NCBI RefSeq assembly: GCF_022376445.1
Contig: NW_025955034.1
Span: 1 to 64,000 of the forward strand
DNA length: 64,000 nucleotides
Source of the DNA: Fomitopsis serialis
Taxonomy: Eukaryota; Basidiomycota; Agaricomycetes; Polyporales; Fomitopsidaceae
Direction: 5' to 3'
The notes under the pieces are model-generated. The model was not told where the DNA came from. It searched no databases and worked only from the letters and a program-made list of their open reading frames with translations. Of this stretch, positions 23,456 to 36,804 are shown one piece after another (the stretch's first letter is position 1; every line of letters starts with the position of its first letter). A program made the position numbers and the translations under genes.

Positions 23456-24721
23456 ATGGAGTTTCTCGACCCTGAGACAATGTCGATCGACCGCTCCAAG
23501 GCGTTCGTTCGACAAGTTGCAGCGCGCTTCGAGGCCGCACTTGCATCGTTCCCCGACTCGGTGGCTGACGGGTCACAAAGGTCGAATTTTATCGATCAGC
23601 TTGCGAGGGAACTAGTGAGTCCAGAATTATGAGAGCACTCCTGCCTGAAACTAACTGAGATGACGAAGAGTCGAACATGGAACACAATCAGCATCCTTCT
23701 CTATCGCCATGAAACCCTCACGATCCCCGCGATACTGGCGAGCGGGTATGAAGAGTATAGCTCAGTTTATCCTGATCTACAGAAGTTTGACGCGAAGACT
23801 GTGTCGTCACGGGCTGAGCAGAGGACGTGGAAGCAGACATTGTTTCCCGCCACCCATGTCCAGCGTCTTCCGGTGGCACGACCGGCGGCAGAAGTTGAAC
23901 TGGGAGAGAACCAGTGGTGGACACAACGTATGTGGTCATGAACATCGGATGGCCGGGGAGCTGCTTACACAACAGCACCTTTTCGCCTTAAGCCCACAGC
24001 AGCCATTTTGGCACCGCCTCGAGGAAACCAGCGGTGCATATTGTGCAGCCCCTGGCAGGCACCTCTGGACGCAGCAAAGCAACTACGAGCCAAAAACGTA
24101 GGAGGGACGAGGATACTGCACCGGGACGCCAGAACATGCAAGCTCTCGCTGCCCTTACACCATTGTCAGTGCACAAGAAGCCCCGACTGGAGGGCAAGGT
24201 CGGGAGCATGCTGTCGGACGCCACCGAGAAAAACATCGAGCTCGACGGACACACCCCGCCCCTCGCCTCAGGCAGTATGGTGACTGCTGGGGGTACTGGT
24301 GTCCAGGGTTCTATAAAGGGCAAGGCAAGAATGCCAGAGTCACAGGCGCGAAGCGTCATGGCAAGTATCATTTCGTGAAAGGTATCTCCATAGCACTTAT
24401 GTAAAATACCATCAGGAAGCAACGCCGCGCGTCGCATCCACCACGCTCCAGTCGCAGCAGGCATCGTCTGGAACATTTTTGCAGCAAATCTCAATTCAGC
24501 GTCAAGACCTAGTTGATGATTTAGACGAGTACTCTCGCTTGAAGGAACAATTCTTGCTACAGCGAGCGGCCTGGCAGGGATGTGACAAAACCCCCCAACA
24601 AAACCTCGATCATCTCCGAGAACAGGCGGCTATGATTGGCCGGGCGCTCGCGAAAGTGCACGCCGTGAAGTCGCAATTTGATGCTCTCAAGGAGGATATG
24701 ATGACATACCAGACACCCTAG
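23456..24721 (+). CDS. Unidentified basic, probably nuclear protein with helical C-terminus
   Basis: Divergent from PWP2, sharing a promoter of about 360 bp. ATG 23456 (MEFLDPETMSIDRSKAFV) opens a helical exon of 53 codons ending at 23614 before a GTGAGT donor. The middle is uncertain: several frames are open between 23660 and 24000. From about 24034 the frame carries a bipartite basic signal (SKATTSQKRRRDED) and HKKPRLEG, then a GTAAGT intron near 24360, then EATPRVAST and a strongly helical end (VDDLDEYSRLKEQFLLQ, REQAAMIGRALAKV) stopping at TAG 24719. I do not recognise the family; the basic patches suggest a nucleus and the C-terminus a short coiled coil. Confidence 0.5.
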
Positions 24722-25178
24722 CGAGGGCAGCGCACGTCAAAGGCTTATGACCTATCTAGCAGCGGCATGGAAACAACCCTAGTGGGTAGCGTCTATGTGG
24801 CAAGGGGCCGGGATCTCCCGTGTCGGGGTGGGAACGCAGACCGATTGGAACCTTGTACAGGCCAATGGTAGGGACATATAAATGCGCGTCCCTCGCCTTC
24901 AAGTTCTTGTCAATATATCGCATGAAGCAAATTCAATATACTCGTGTGAGTTCGACGAGTCACCGCGTGATCTCAACAAACCTCCCACTGGTGCGATACC
25001 TGCCTTTTGCATAAGGCTGCGAACTTAAGTCTTAGGTCAACCTCGAGATTGTTGATGGGAGGATGTGCACCCACCACCGCAGTGGCACTCCCTAACGTCA
25101 GGGCATTTCTGATAGGGACACTCCCGGGGCAGAATGTGTCGATTGGTACTTCAATTCAAACCACCATGTATGGTACAC

Positions 25179-28100
25179 TCATATCTTACACCGTGAATTC
25201 ATTACGCGTGTTGGCAACGCGTCACTGGGAGGAAGCACACAGCGATCTGTGGACAAGCTGTAGTCTAAGTGCATGCGTTAGAAATGAGTTGCCAAACAAG
25301 CATGCGACACGTACCGTTGCCCCACCATTGGGGGAATGGATGCGATGTCCCGACGCGCCGAAGAGAGCCTTGACCGCGAAACAGGTGAGCATCATCCGAC
25401 AACAGGCGAGCTACAGAAGTGAACGCACAAATTGAGAATAAACATGATGACTTGTGTTCCTCCATCCAATCCCGCGGCGACAATGTAGCTACGACAAGGT
25501 ATGACTATCAGTGCAGGGCGTCAAAATTGACATCATAGACATACTTGTATTTCGTGAACCAGCGCGGATACCTCGTGCGTACCCACCATTGGATGAAGAC
25601 ACCTATGGCCATGGTCGTGCTGGACCGCTCGACACTCAGTTATCCGGATGAGCATAGCAATGCGCCACTCACTTGACTTGGGTATTGATGCCGACCGCAA
25701 GCCAGCAAGAGTACTGCAGGCGCCGAATTTTCAACGAACCAAGCGTACATTTCGGCAAGTTTCATAACGTACCAGCATGATAATCGGTGTGCTAAAGTTG
25801 TTGAAACCAACCTTCGGCCACATGCGGTGCTACAGACGGAATAGTTATCAGAACAGAGTTCTGTCCTCGTGTACTAGAGACCCATCACTTACCGCAACAA
25901 AGAACGGCAACGGCAAGAAGAGCCCGATAACCAGTGACAATGGAACGATATGGTATGTCGAGCCAGGACTGAACATGTGCGGAGCGAGGGCGCCCCAAGC
26001 AATCGCATTGGCTGAGTGTTCGTCAGCGACCGTCGTTGTGCAGCAAGTAAAGCCACCGAATCATCACGCGCGATGCGACATACTTACAGTTATAGGATTG
26101 CGCGTTCTGTCCAGACCATAACCTGGTGCCCGAGATAGAGAGTAAGGCTATTCTAGATGTAAGCGATTACCCGAATGACATATGGTCGCACTCACCAGGC
26201 CTCTGGTTCTCGATAATAGATAGCATCATGACGTCTGTTCGACGTTCAGCAAAGCTTTCTATCGCACGAACGGGTGTACTAAATACTCACAGTTCAATAA
26301 AGCGCCGACGACAGTTCCTATTCTCAGACATCAGTGACGAGATGCACGCAGGACATCGCCATCCACCAACCGGTTATTTGCATGCAGAATGTTACCCTAG
26401 GTGCAAGTTTAACGTACTGTCCTAGCTTCAGATCCTGCAGGAAGCCGATGCCCTGGGATATTGGCTGTCCACCGTACAGCGCGCCATACATGTTCGCGAC
26501 AGGATTACCCGGGACCATGTAAGCTACAGACCGATCATGTACATATCAGACGCGTAGTTCCATTGATACGTTGGCGGACGGCTGACCTGTGATCATTTCG
26601 AAAAACCCGGCTGCGTTGCTCGAAAAACCGATCGTTGCCGCAAGGGTCGTACAGCAGGCAGAGACAGAAACCGACGACGAGCAAGACCGTCAATGCCCAC
26701 CATGGCAAGCCAGACTCGCCGGTATAATTCGCTTAATATGATTAAGTGACACGGCGATATTGCATAGACTGAAATTGTGACTCACTCGCTTGGGCACAGC
26801 CGTATGCCCCAATAAGCACGATAACGTACCACCACCGGGGAATTTGCTTGTATACCTTCATCTTCTCATAATGCTACGCATGCATAGCTATCAGAGCGTC
26901 ACTCGTTCATCGCGAATCAGAATGCCTACGACGTCATAGACCAGGAAAACGCTCTTATTCCATGGGTTCATTGACTGGAAGAAGGGTTTCAAGTCCTGCC
27001 AGTGCCATATTGCGACTGTGTCACAAGTGCGCCTAAGGAGAGGTTCGCCGTGACCAGTCCAAGTGCATTAGTCGCAGAGAAGTACGCTGGCTGTAGAGTT
27101 AGATTCAGCATTTGGGCAAACGATCTCATCAGTATGTACACGTACACCGAGCTTTTCGAACTTCTCGGGATCAAACCTGCCATTGGTGAGTAGGGCAGTC
27201 TGGTTGTACTCGCTTCCATCTTCTGCGAAGATCGCCTGGCTCATGAACGGGAAGTTCTTGGCCTTCCAGATGTCCCCGTAGTACACGGCACTCATCAGGA
27301 TGTACGTGAAGCATATCCCGATGTACGAGTTGAGCTGAAACCAGAGCGGCTGCCACATGCAGTTGCTCCCGATGTAGTTCCAGTCAAAGCATACCGCTAA
27401 AGGCCCATGCCTTCATTATTGCTAGCTCCTCCGAAGATGTTGCGAATCGTCGCGCTGTGATTGTCCGCAAGGCAAAAGACGGAGACGCCTGTCAGAACGG
27501 GAAAGAGCCCTGACAATAGACTCAGTGTCACGCTTCGACAGCAACTCAATGATGAACAGTGGCTCACACTCGGGGATGATCTCCCAACAGAAGACAATTG
27601 CGAATGTACTCCAGAATAGTCGGACGCGCTTGGAGGTCATCTGCCTGTCGTAGTGCAGAGCTTGGAAGAGGTTTGCGGTGTAGACTGTTGTGTATCACAC
27701 AGTCAGTCAGTAGTGGAGATTTGTCAGACGTCGAGAGACATACTATCCGCAGGCCAGAAGCATTTCGTTGGCTTGACCAAAATGTCGGATAGTAAACCGG
27801 CATAGCCGTAGCCTATCAACTGTGATGAGATGAGCGTGAAGATGGCGATGCCTGCGTTCTAGGCTGATGTTCAGTAAGAGGTTGGCAATTACGACAGCAC
27901 GAAGGCTTACCATGTTGTTATCGTAGAACACTGCCAATACCGCAGTTGGATGAGGGACATCATACGAAACGATCAATGAGCGTGCGACGTACACGCTTGG
28001 ACGGAGATAACCTGAATCGCAGTGGCGGAAGTGGATGCGGTGGAGGTCATGATGACTATAGCGACATGCTCCTTGACTGAAAAGTATTGAGTAGTGTACA

Positions 28101-28691
28101 ACATGTCTCGAGTACGCGACTTACTGTTGAAGGGGCCTGGGTTGAGAAACTTGAATATGCCTTTAGAAGGCAGCGCTATGTGCATCGCGTTACCAAACCA
28201 GTACGATAGGACCAGAAGAAGCAGTATGGAGACCGATAGAGTCTGCGGCTTGAAGTAGTAATCTGTGCGAGTACACTGGAACAGAACTGTGTCAAGCGAT
28301 ATGTATAACGCAAAATACAGGTGCTTACGCTCCAAAGGCTGAGAACCCGAGGCCGAGGAAGATGGTACGAAACGTAACAGCCTGCAATTCTGGATAGTCT
28401 TTCGTCGAGAGTACCTGTGATAGAACGATTCGCACGTCGACACCGACATCACAGGCGTCATGCGTGCCATCGTGAGCTCACCTTCGTAGCGACTTGCCAG
28501 GCCTCTTCCACCCGATACGCATCATCATCTACCTCGTCGTTCGCGAGCTTTTCCTGTAGATCTTCGACCTCGGCCAGTTTCTGAGCGTCAGGGTCCCAGA
28601 ATTACCGCAGCTACGTCCTTCTCATCCTTCTCTACAGAATCTGTGGATCCAAGCTTCTCGCTGTTGTGGTCCGGCAGATAGCTGCGGACAT
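25179..28691 (-). CDS. Oligopeptide transporter (OPT family), copy 2
   Basis: Same family and orientation as the gene at 10.6-14.2 kb. Proposed ATG 28691 (MSAAI, then LPDHNSEKLGS after a one-base correction). Recognisable pieces: DAQKLAEVEDLQEKLAND, RVEEAWQVATK, YYFKPQTLSVSILLL, LPSKGIFKFLNPGPFN, KEHVAIVIMTSTASTSAT, FPVLTGVSVFCLADN, IGICFTYILMSAVYYGDIWK, FPFMSQAIF, LGLVTANLSLGALVT, MYGALYGGQPISQGIGF and FPQWWGNGT. The C-terminal exon reads YSLSTDRC, parallel to YSLSADRC in copy 1. Frame corrections are needed near 28600 and 25355 and probably elsewhere, and some exon joints in 26.5-27.1 kb are unclear, so partial decay of this copy cannot be excluded. Expected to import peptides across the plasma membrane. 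Confidence 0.78.
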
Positions 28692-31133
28692 GATGGCGAG
28701 GACGGGGAGAAACTGCACACGGGGTCCTGGGGTCTTAAACCCTTCGAAGGGCGCACTTATCTCTGGAACCATACCCAGTACTTCTTGCGACCGCGGACTA
28801 TCATGACCCGTTCGTCGCGACTCGCAACGAGCCTATTGCGTGGCGCGTCGCAACGTAAATAAGTCATTTCCGCCGATATCTCAGGGGTTCAATGGCTAGT
28901 TTCCAGTAGTACGCATTCCTTGTGCTGTCGACGTCGTAAGTCAACGATAGCAAATTTGGGAACAGACCTGGGACGGGCGGTCTTTGGGCGGTCTCATTCG
29001 GCTCAACAGAGCAACCGGCATTGATACGGTGGAAGCGATGGCCTGAGAAATGCGGGAGACTGCCACGCTGTGCACCTCTGATAACTTACTAGTACTCAGT
29101 TTCCGGCCCGAAACACGAATGGCGAAAGTACGAACTGTGGAACATGTCAGCTCGGGCTCATCGGTAGAGTAGACTTGGCACTCACAATCGCACGGGATCT
29201 ACTATCCCGAATAGTAATGCTATTACCTTCTGTACATCTGTCCCCATTATGATGGCCATGCTATCTCTCCAACAGGTCACACTGGTGGGTTACGTGCATC
29301 GAATCAGCGCTACGAGCTTATCCACATGACAAACGTCCGGTATGATCTAAGTAACTTGAAATCACTATTTGTTGTTAGATCGCCACCTACTGTACTGTAC
29401 CTCTTCATCATGACGACGCAGAGTGTAACATCTGCATCCGGCCTCGGGCCTTGCATCCCCCTAGCATGTGCTATGGAGTTGATAGCAAGTTGACGATACG
29501 AAGAATCTAGACTGTAAATATCCAATCATCCTCAAGTGGAAGATACATGATAGCATTTGTTCATCCACGCGCGCACAGGGGGGGTGGCTGTCCTTCAGTC
29601 TGACATTCCCAAGTAGCGACATACCCAGACATGCGACCTTCTGACGAACATCTTCACAATGACCACATGTCACCGAAAGCATGGAGTGATGAGCGGTTGA
29701 ACACAAGACGAAGACAAAAGAGGTTTCACCTCTTTGGGTTGTCTGGTCGTAATGTTGAGTGCACATTGGACTGTTTCTCCCATTATTGGAAATGTCCCTG
29801 AAGGCGTGGATGCATTGTAGAGTGCGACCTCAGTCAGAATACGCTTCTGGTGAGTCTTGGGTGAGGACTCACCGTGTCATGCCTCCGGTGTCTGAGATGC
29901 CAAACGTTCGATTGATCCGACAAGTGTCACTGAGAGCAAATGCGTCGTTGGCTTGCACGTACGATCTATCCCTCAGGGACCTAGCATTATACGGTGAGTT
30001 GATACGGAGACAATGGGTACACGTACAGGGTCATGCAGACCTCTGGTAGGGAACACAGTGACCGCATCCGGTAGATCGAAGCCAGCCAACGACTAACGCT
30101 GGCTGAGAAACAGATGCTATGTACCATCCGCACAACAACAGTGGTACCGGCGTACTCAGGCGTACTGGGTGCTGAGCAATGAGCACGCAGACATGATTCG
30201 GGGTGCAGGGACCGTCTGTGTGTGCTGAAGTAGTGGGCAGCTTCTCGATATTGCTACCTTGTCGGAGTCGCCGTGAAAGGTTATCTTACCGTGACAGATG
30301 ACAGGTCAGAGCCCTCGTGCGACACGCCTGATTCCCTATATTCAGCGAGCCAATTCCAATCTTGAGACGACCTTAGCGGCAGAGCGATAAGGCCGCATTA
30401 TAGGAACCGGTCGTAGCCCTGCATAGTATCATGAACATGCGATAGTGCCTGACCAGAGTATCGATAGACACTTTAAGGCGTACCTCAGTTGCAAATATAC
30501 TTCGAGGCAAGCGAACCATCGACGCGGGTCCGTAATCGAAACCAGTGGTGCTGCGGTCATGCTCTGGCATACACGTCACCCGAGTCGTCGAACGGCTGTT
30601 GCGGTGTCACAGCCGACAATCCGAGTTCTAGGAGGGCGCTCAAGAGTTCATGCGACGTTACTTGTTCTCTTGGGACTATAAGGGAAGTCGAGCTAGGTGA
30701 AAGCAGTAGTTTCACGAGTCGTCATCGACGCAGTTGTCAAGGGACAGCTGCAGCAGGGTTAGAACTTGAAGCGCCCGCCGAACGCGATCACGTGTGCGTT
30801 ATTGCTCAACTAAGTCGAAGGCTCGAAAAAGTGTATTGCTCGGTCCCCTTCACTCTATTCATCGATGAGAGGTCACCGACGTGCAGCCGAGAGAACCATT
30901 TGAATGCGATCGAACTCGCATGCGAACCAGCCCAGCGAAAAGCATGTGAGTCGTATGTATAATGTTCCCGTAAGTATACAGTAAATCGTGAAGTATGTTA
31001 TGATCGTGATGTTCGTACAATCCCAGCAAAGGCGTCGGAAACTGCCTCCGAAACCCATCCAGAGTACGCGCGGTAGCTGCAAACCTACACAATCCCAGTT
31101 GAAAATGAAACGAGAAAGCTACGGGCCGCTCAA
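28692..31133. other. Gene-poor 2.4-kb block
   Basis: No gene recognised on either strand. It holds the promoter of OPT copy 2 and the 3' flank of the sugar porter. Short frames around 29.4-29.8 and 30.4-31.0 kb have no family features, no coherent splice borders and neutral composition. It is less GC-rich than the flanking exons. Confidence 0.4.
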
Positions 31134-33134
31134 TCATGCGCCCATCTTCTCGTCGAGCACGTCGTCCGTGTGCACCTCCGCCACACCCGCGGCGTGGATC
31201 TGCTCCGTGGCCTCCTTGCCGTCGAAGAGCGCGGCGGTCTCCTCGAGAGACAGGCCCTTCGTCTCGACGATGAAGAACCACAGGAACACGAGCTCGAATG
31301 CCAGCCAACAAATGTACACGATCTGTGTTCAGTGATCTCTATGTCAGCGTTTCTGATGGGAGATGCATCAAGTGGAGAACGTACGTAGTACTTCCAGCTG
31401 ATGGCGTCGAGGGCGATCGGGTTGACATACTGATTGAAGATAAGCGCAACGGAGATGGTGAAGTTGAAGATGTTGAAGCCCTTCGCACGGACGGAGAACG
31501 GCAAGATCTCCACGGTGTACGACACGATGAGGGGAGTGAACGCGAGGCTGAGCAGTCGATCAATATCGCGTATGTGGACTGTGTACAGGTCTGATCACTC
31601 ACTCGTAGAACCCGTAGAAGAGGAAGATGAATGCGATGACGGCGTGCGCGGCTGCAGCGTTACCAGCGATGAGGTAGCGGGCAGTGCAGACGGTCTGGAG
31701 CATGAAGAAGAGGAGCATGCCCACAGCAGACGTCAGGAATAATCTCCGGCGACCGACGCGCTCGACCATGAACGACGCGAAGACGGCCCAGACCAAGTTC
31801 CAGATGGCGAGGATACTACGTCGCAGACCGCACGTCAGACTCCGCACCAGGCCTATTCGCTCAAACAAGTCACGTACCCTGTGATAAGCAACTGGATGGT
31901 CGTGTTGGTGATACCGATGGAGTTCATGACCTTGGTGAGGTAGTAAGAGACTAAACCGTTGCCAGACCATTGCGAGAACCAGGCGATGGCGACGATGATG
32001 AGCATACGTCGCCTGTTGCCAGAGGTCGCCACGAGCGACTTCCAGCCAACAGAAGCTACCATGGAATCGTTCAAATCGAGTGCGCCTCCGGCGGAGAGGG
32101 ATAATGAACTCACTCGTGCGCTCGAGCTCCAGGGAGGTCTTGATCTCGTCGTACTCGTACTGCACCAAGGCATCGTTCTCGTCGCCATCCGCGTGGTAGT
32201 ACGCAAGAGTGCGCAGCCCCTCCGCATCACGGCCCTTGGAGATCAGCCAACGCGGGCTCTCAGGCGCGAGAAGGATGAGGAAGAACTGGAACAACGCGGG
32301 GACACCCTGCATCATAGACGGGAGACGCCATGACCAGGTGCTGCCGATATATTCCGTGCCGAAGGTTGTCCAGGAAGCGACGATGTTACCGGAGTACCAC
32401 AGTGAGTTGTACAGGGAGGTAAGCTGCGGCCGATATTGCGGATACGAGAGCTCCGTGACCAACATGGGTGCGGAGTTGGCTAGGACGTCGGTAAGTACAG
32501 ATTGTTCATAGGGACCCAGTCTGAGACTCACTGGCAAACGTAAGACCGAAACCGATGAGGAAACGAGCTCCAATAAAGAAGCCCAGATTCTGAGCGGCTG
32601 TCTGCAGGGCGACACCCAATAACATGATAGCAGAACCAATCCAGACGGTGCGCCGTCGCCCAAGTCCATCGGAGAGGTAGGGCGCAAAAGGATATGCCGC
32701 GAGCGCGCCGATGTTCTGAAGTATGTATGAGCGAATTGAGCCAGGGGATCATGCAATGGCGGCGCTGACCTGAATGGCGTTGAGCAGACCAAGCTTGCTG
32801 CCTTGCGGGTTGTTGAAATAATCCTTCCACTGGTCCAGAGACTGGAAGCTGTTCATCAAACTGCCGTCGAATCCATTTCCGGACGACGTAATGAGCCTAT
32901 GGATGTCAGTGTCAGTGTTGCACTCGGTCCTACGGAGCTCCGTCCACTTACAGGAGAACCAGCCAGGCATGGAGGGTGATCAGCCTGTGCCGAGGAGCGC
33001 GTCAGAAACACTCATAGCGGCAGGGGGATAAGCATCACGTACCGCCTGTTGTTGTACCACTTCCGGTTTGGGTTCAACAAGTGTGCGAAGTTGGAAGTTC
33101 TTCCGCCCTCAGCTACCGCAGCACCGACACCCAT
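31134..33134 (-). CDS. MFS sugar porter (lactose/hexose transporter type)
   Basis: A 12-span proton-coupled sugar importer of the plasma membrane. ATG 33134 gives MGVGAAVAEGGRTSNF, then NPNRKWYNNRR across the first intron. Exons then give SSGNGFDGSLMNSFQSL, SDGLGRRRTVWIG (the loop 2-3 RXGRR signature), ANSAPMLVTELSYPQYR, LAPESPRWLISKGR (the PESPRW signature), IAWFSQWSGNGLVSYYL, ERVGRRRLFL, YTVEILPFSVRAKG and YICWLAFELVFLWFFIVETKG (PETKG-like), and an acidic tail ending DVLDEKMGA before TGA 31134-31136. Introns are short and GT..AG, and no frame correction is needed. The family covers lactose, cellobiose and hexose permeases; substrate is not decidable. The WYNN motif before span 1 is usual in the lactose-permease-like fungal branch. 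Confidence 0.87.
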
Positions 33135-36100
33135 CGTGAGGACGTTGCAGGAATAAACGTGTGAGCGAAGTCAAGGAAGACGAGGGCGCTGCGACCGTGG
33201 TAGAGCCGGACGACGAGCATCCCACGGGTGTTGATACAAGTCTTTATAGCGCGTATCAAGGCCAGGGGTGCAACGCGCCAGCATATAGGGCGGGCGACGC
33301 AAGGGCGGCGTATGGGACACAACATGTGACGCCACAAATCGAAGCAATTCTCCAGCGTTTCCCCGTGTTCCTTCCCCACATTTCCCCGCCGGAACTAGTC
33401 CGATTGAACTCCACAAATCTGGGGAGACCCTGATCCAGGCACGGTTGTTTGCCCGGTGGATGTGGATCAGCTGAAACGACCGAACACGGCGGCAGCGCTG
33501 CGGGACCGTACTGGGAGCAGTATGGTCGCGATGAGAGCCGTCGGGGAGGACAGTCAGCCTGGTGAACAAATTAGCAACCATCCGAGATGCACACATGCTT
33601 GGCGGGAAGGCGGGAGCACATCAAAAATTGGCCACGTCACACGGCCAGGTCACTCTGGCCGTTCGACCGGAGCTACCAGAGCAATGGGAGACATTCAGGC
33701 GCAGTCCTCGCTGGTCGTGCTTTATTGTCGTCATGGCCCGAGAGCTCACAGTATGGATAGAACACGTACCGCTTGACTCCTGACAACGTCTGGTGCCTCA
33801 CTGGCATCCGCCAGTGCGAGGGGAGATCTCGTGCTCATGCGCGCAGTCACACTGCGACCAGCATTCCGTTGTTGATGCGAACAGCCTGCAGACGAATGGT
33901 CCATACGGCCGGGCCGCCGAAGAGTGGACGACAGGAGCAGTACACTTGGCGGGGGCGTAGCACGAGGTCAGCAGGGCGGCGTCCTTCAATGTCAACGGTT
34001 GCCAAATAGGGAAGGAAGTGTCGTTCGTAGCTTCGGAGCTTCTCGCTTTGTGCGCTCGCCGTGACAGCCACAACCCGGAGTACAACCTGTCGTTTGACCA
34101 CTCCGAATCAATATTCAGCTCTGACCGAGTCTTGCTGAATCTGGTACGTTTGCGTCGCGGGTACACACGAGTACACTGGCTCGTATGTTCCAGCTAAGTG
34201 TTGGATCCACTGGCCAGGACCACGGTATGCTTATGAAAGAACCGTCCGCGCAGGCCGATACTGCACCCGAGGCACAGGCAGCCAGTGGAGTGAGAATCAA
34301 GCCACATTGAAGACGCAGGGAAGTGGAATTCGGTTCATGCATGCTTGGTTAGACTTGGGTCTGACGACGTCTCCCTCGACAGAACGATTGCATTATTTCT
34401 GTCCCGACGCATGCGATCCACCTAGAGTTGGAAACCCGGGTCGTCTGACGAGTCCCGGAAAAGTGCGCCCTCGCCGGTTCTTCAAAACCTTCCGGCAGGC
34501 ACCCGCCGCGGGTACTGTTTTCAGAATATCACGTCGATGCGGGAGTGACGTTTCTGCACCGGCCTTGACCGACGCCAGGAATGTTTCTCCGAGCACCGCA
34601 ACCACACCTACTTGAGTGCGTGCAAGCGTCCGAAGTTTCTGCAGGCGCGTCTTGACGCGTTCATCGAATTCGCGCTTGTGATGGTCTTGGCTTACTATAT
34701 AGTAATGCGTCGCGGAAAATGACGCCTCACGCTCCAGATTTGCCGATGCAGTCTCTCTGGCTCGGCGTTCTGGCAGACCATCGATATCCTGGGTTAGGCC
34801 GAGACAACTGTATTGAAACCATGCTACTGTATGTGCATATCGGATATATGGCGCTCGGCCTGGTCTTCTTCATTAAGTTGAGTCAAGGCACAGATGATCC
34901 TTGATCGCTTTCAGCTGCGGCGCAAGTCACGCCTCCGAGTCGGTGCGCTTTAGATCCCTCTGTGGTTTCTTGTTTGTTGACTTCCGAACATGTGCCGGAA
35001 GGGTTCAGGCGTAAGGTACCGGTGTATCTGTTACGACTAGCCGGTTTGGGTCCTATAGATCCTCCCAGAATCCTGGGGAGATTATGGTACGATGAGCCTG
35101 ACTGACAGAGACATATTCGCCGGCAAGGTGAGAGGGTGGTTCGAGGATATTCTGGTCTGGCGGAGAAGCCACGTATGATCGTCCGCCGAGAAATCGGCTG
35201 CCAAAGTAACAACTTGAATGCCTACGGTAGGAGAACCCATCAAAGTGCTTTGGCCATCGGTTGCACCGTACCAAACCTTTTTGGTTTGGATAACACCATC
35301 CTCATTGCCACTGATTCCGCTAGTTCTACCAACCTGACTCCAGATTTTACAGCGCAAGATACCAGCGTCACCTCGTGTTGAGGAGAGACGCAGGCAGTGG
35401 CATCTCGCCAGGACGCTCAGCTTTTGACAAAAGCATCATGATGATGGACGCTCAACAGCCATGACCACCCGGCACGGCGATGCTAAGCGACCACGGACCA
35501 GACGAGACATACGAGAGTAGTGTATGTAATGTCTACATAGGCTTCGCCCTCAGTGACATTAAATGGAATAAACAACAAACAAACAAACCACCGGCACGTC
35601 CGACTCCCCGCTGATGGATGTGGAAGTTCTACTTGAAGATCTCATCTCTCGTGGGTCGTGGGCGGAAGATCAGACAGCATCGATTGTTGACTTCGTGGCA
35701 CGACGCACACAACAGCGCCGCCCAGGGCTTTTCCAATTCAAAGTCTATTTTCCGGTGAGAGCGCCTCTGTGATTGGATCTGCCACTGTGTGATGCTGAAC
35801 CACAGCGCCAGAAATGCGTGCGCAAGATGATGCAGCGGGGCGGGACGTCTTGCATGTTGATCGGCGACCGCAATTACCGTGGTAGGTGAGTTCTGCATCA
35901 GTCATTCTACTCATTCATTGAATGTAGACATTCAGACCACGTCTACGGTGCGCCGCTGTGTTGTTGAGACTGTGTGTCACCGCCCCCGGCTCTGATCCGG
36001 AGTCGTCGAAGGGCAGTGTGGGCGCGATTTGGTGAGTTCCGTTCCGCCATGTACTGGTGCGGGGCTAACGGATCTTCGATCCAGTATTGGCAGCAGGAGA

Positions 36101-36704
36101 CGCCAACCAACATTTCAGGCTGCCTATTTGTCTTCAAATTTGCACTCTTCGCCACAACCGTGACAACCGTGGCAGTTGTTGAAGAGTCCCAAGGTAAGTT
36201 CTTTTTATCGTCTCAATTTGAACTGACGTACGGGTCGTTTCCGGTCGCATCACAGGCTGGAACTACCGACAATAAGGACCATGAGATCTCATTATCGCTT
36301 CAATATGTTCCCTACCCTACTTATATAATACCGTTCGTACAACAGATGCCTCTTGACAGCGGACCACCGGGACCGGTTGCCGAGCGTATAGGAAAGCCCT
36401 CATACGGCATTCTCCTCTGCAGTCGTCACGTCCACCGACGTCATGAACCTAGCGGAAAGCAACTTGCACTCCGCACTAGTAGCTGTATCCGGCGGATATT
36501 GCCTATATAGCTACGAAGTGACGGACTCGCCACACACTTCAAGACAGGAGGCGGGCAGCGGATTCTCCACTGGGGCTGACAACCTCGTTTCCGCCTCTTC
36601 CGTCAACGCATTTGGATTGTCACCGGCAGCCGTTCACGTCATTAGCGATGCGAATCGAGCCTCCACGTTAGCCACGGGCTGACCCGCGGGCAAGATTCGA
36701 ATGT
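33135..36704. other. Longest gene-poor block (3.6 kb)
   Basis: Promoter of the sugar porter at the left, then no recognisable gene. A hydrophobic frame at 35974-36510 (KFALFATTVTTVAVVEES) could be a degraded membrane protein but has no family features. A low-complexity AAAC-type run lies at 35569-35588, and a perfect 14-bp palindrome TTACTATATAGTAA sits near 34693. The right end contains the TATA box of the next gene. Confidence 0.4.
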
Positions 36705-36708
36705 GGTC

Positions 36709-36714
36709 TATAAA
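36709..36714 (+). promoter_or_regulatory. TATA box of the 36805 gene
   Basis: A TATAAA hexamer 96 bp upstream of ATG 36805, followed by a C-rich then CT-rich leader with TCACACTTTCAATC just before the start. Position and context are typical for a highly expressed fungal gene; functionality is inferred. Confidence 0.55.
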
Positions 36715-36804
36715 CCGCCCGCCCGCCGCGCACCGTCCTTAGTCTGGTACTCTCACATCCTCGCACACATCCGAACTTCACTCACACTTTCAATCTATAC
36801 AATC

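Noticed and set aside
35974..36510. 178-codon frame in the 33-36.7 kb gap
   Set aside because: It has one hydrophobic run but no recognisable domain, splice logic or start context; left as unannotated spacer.
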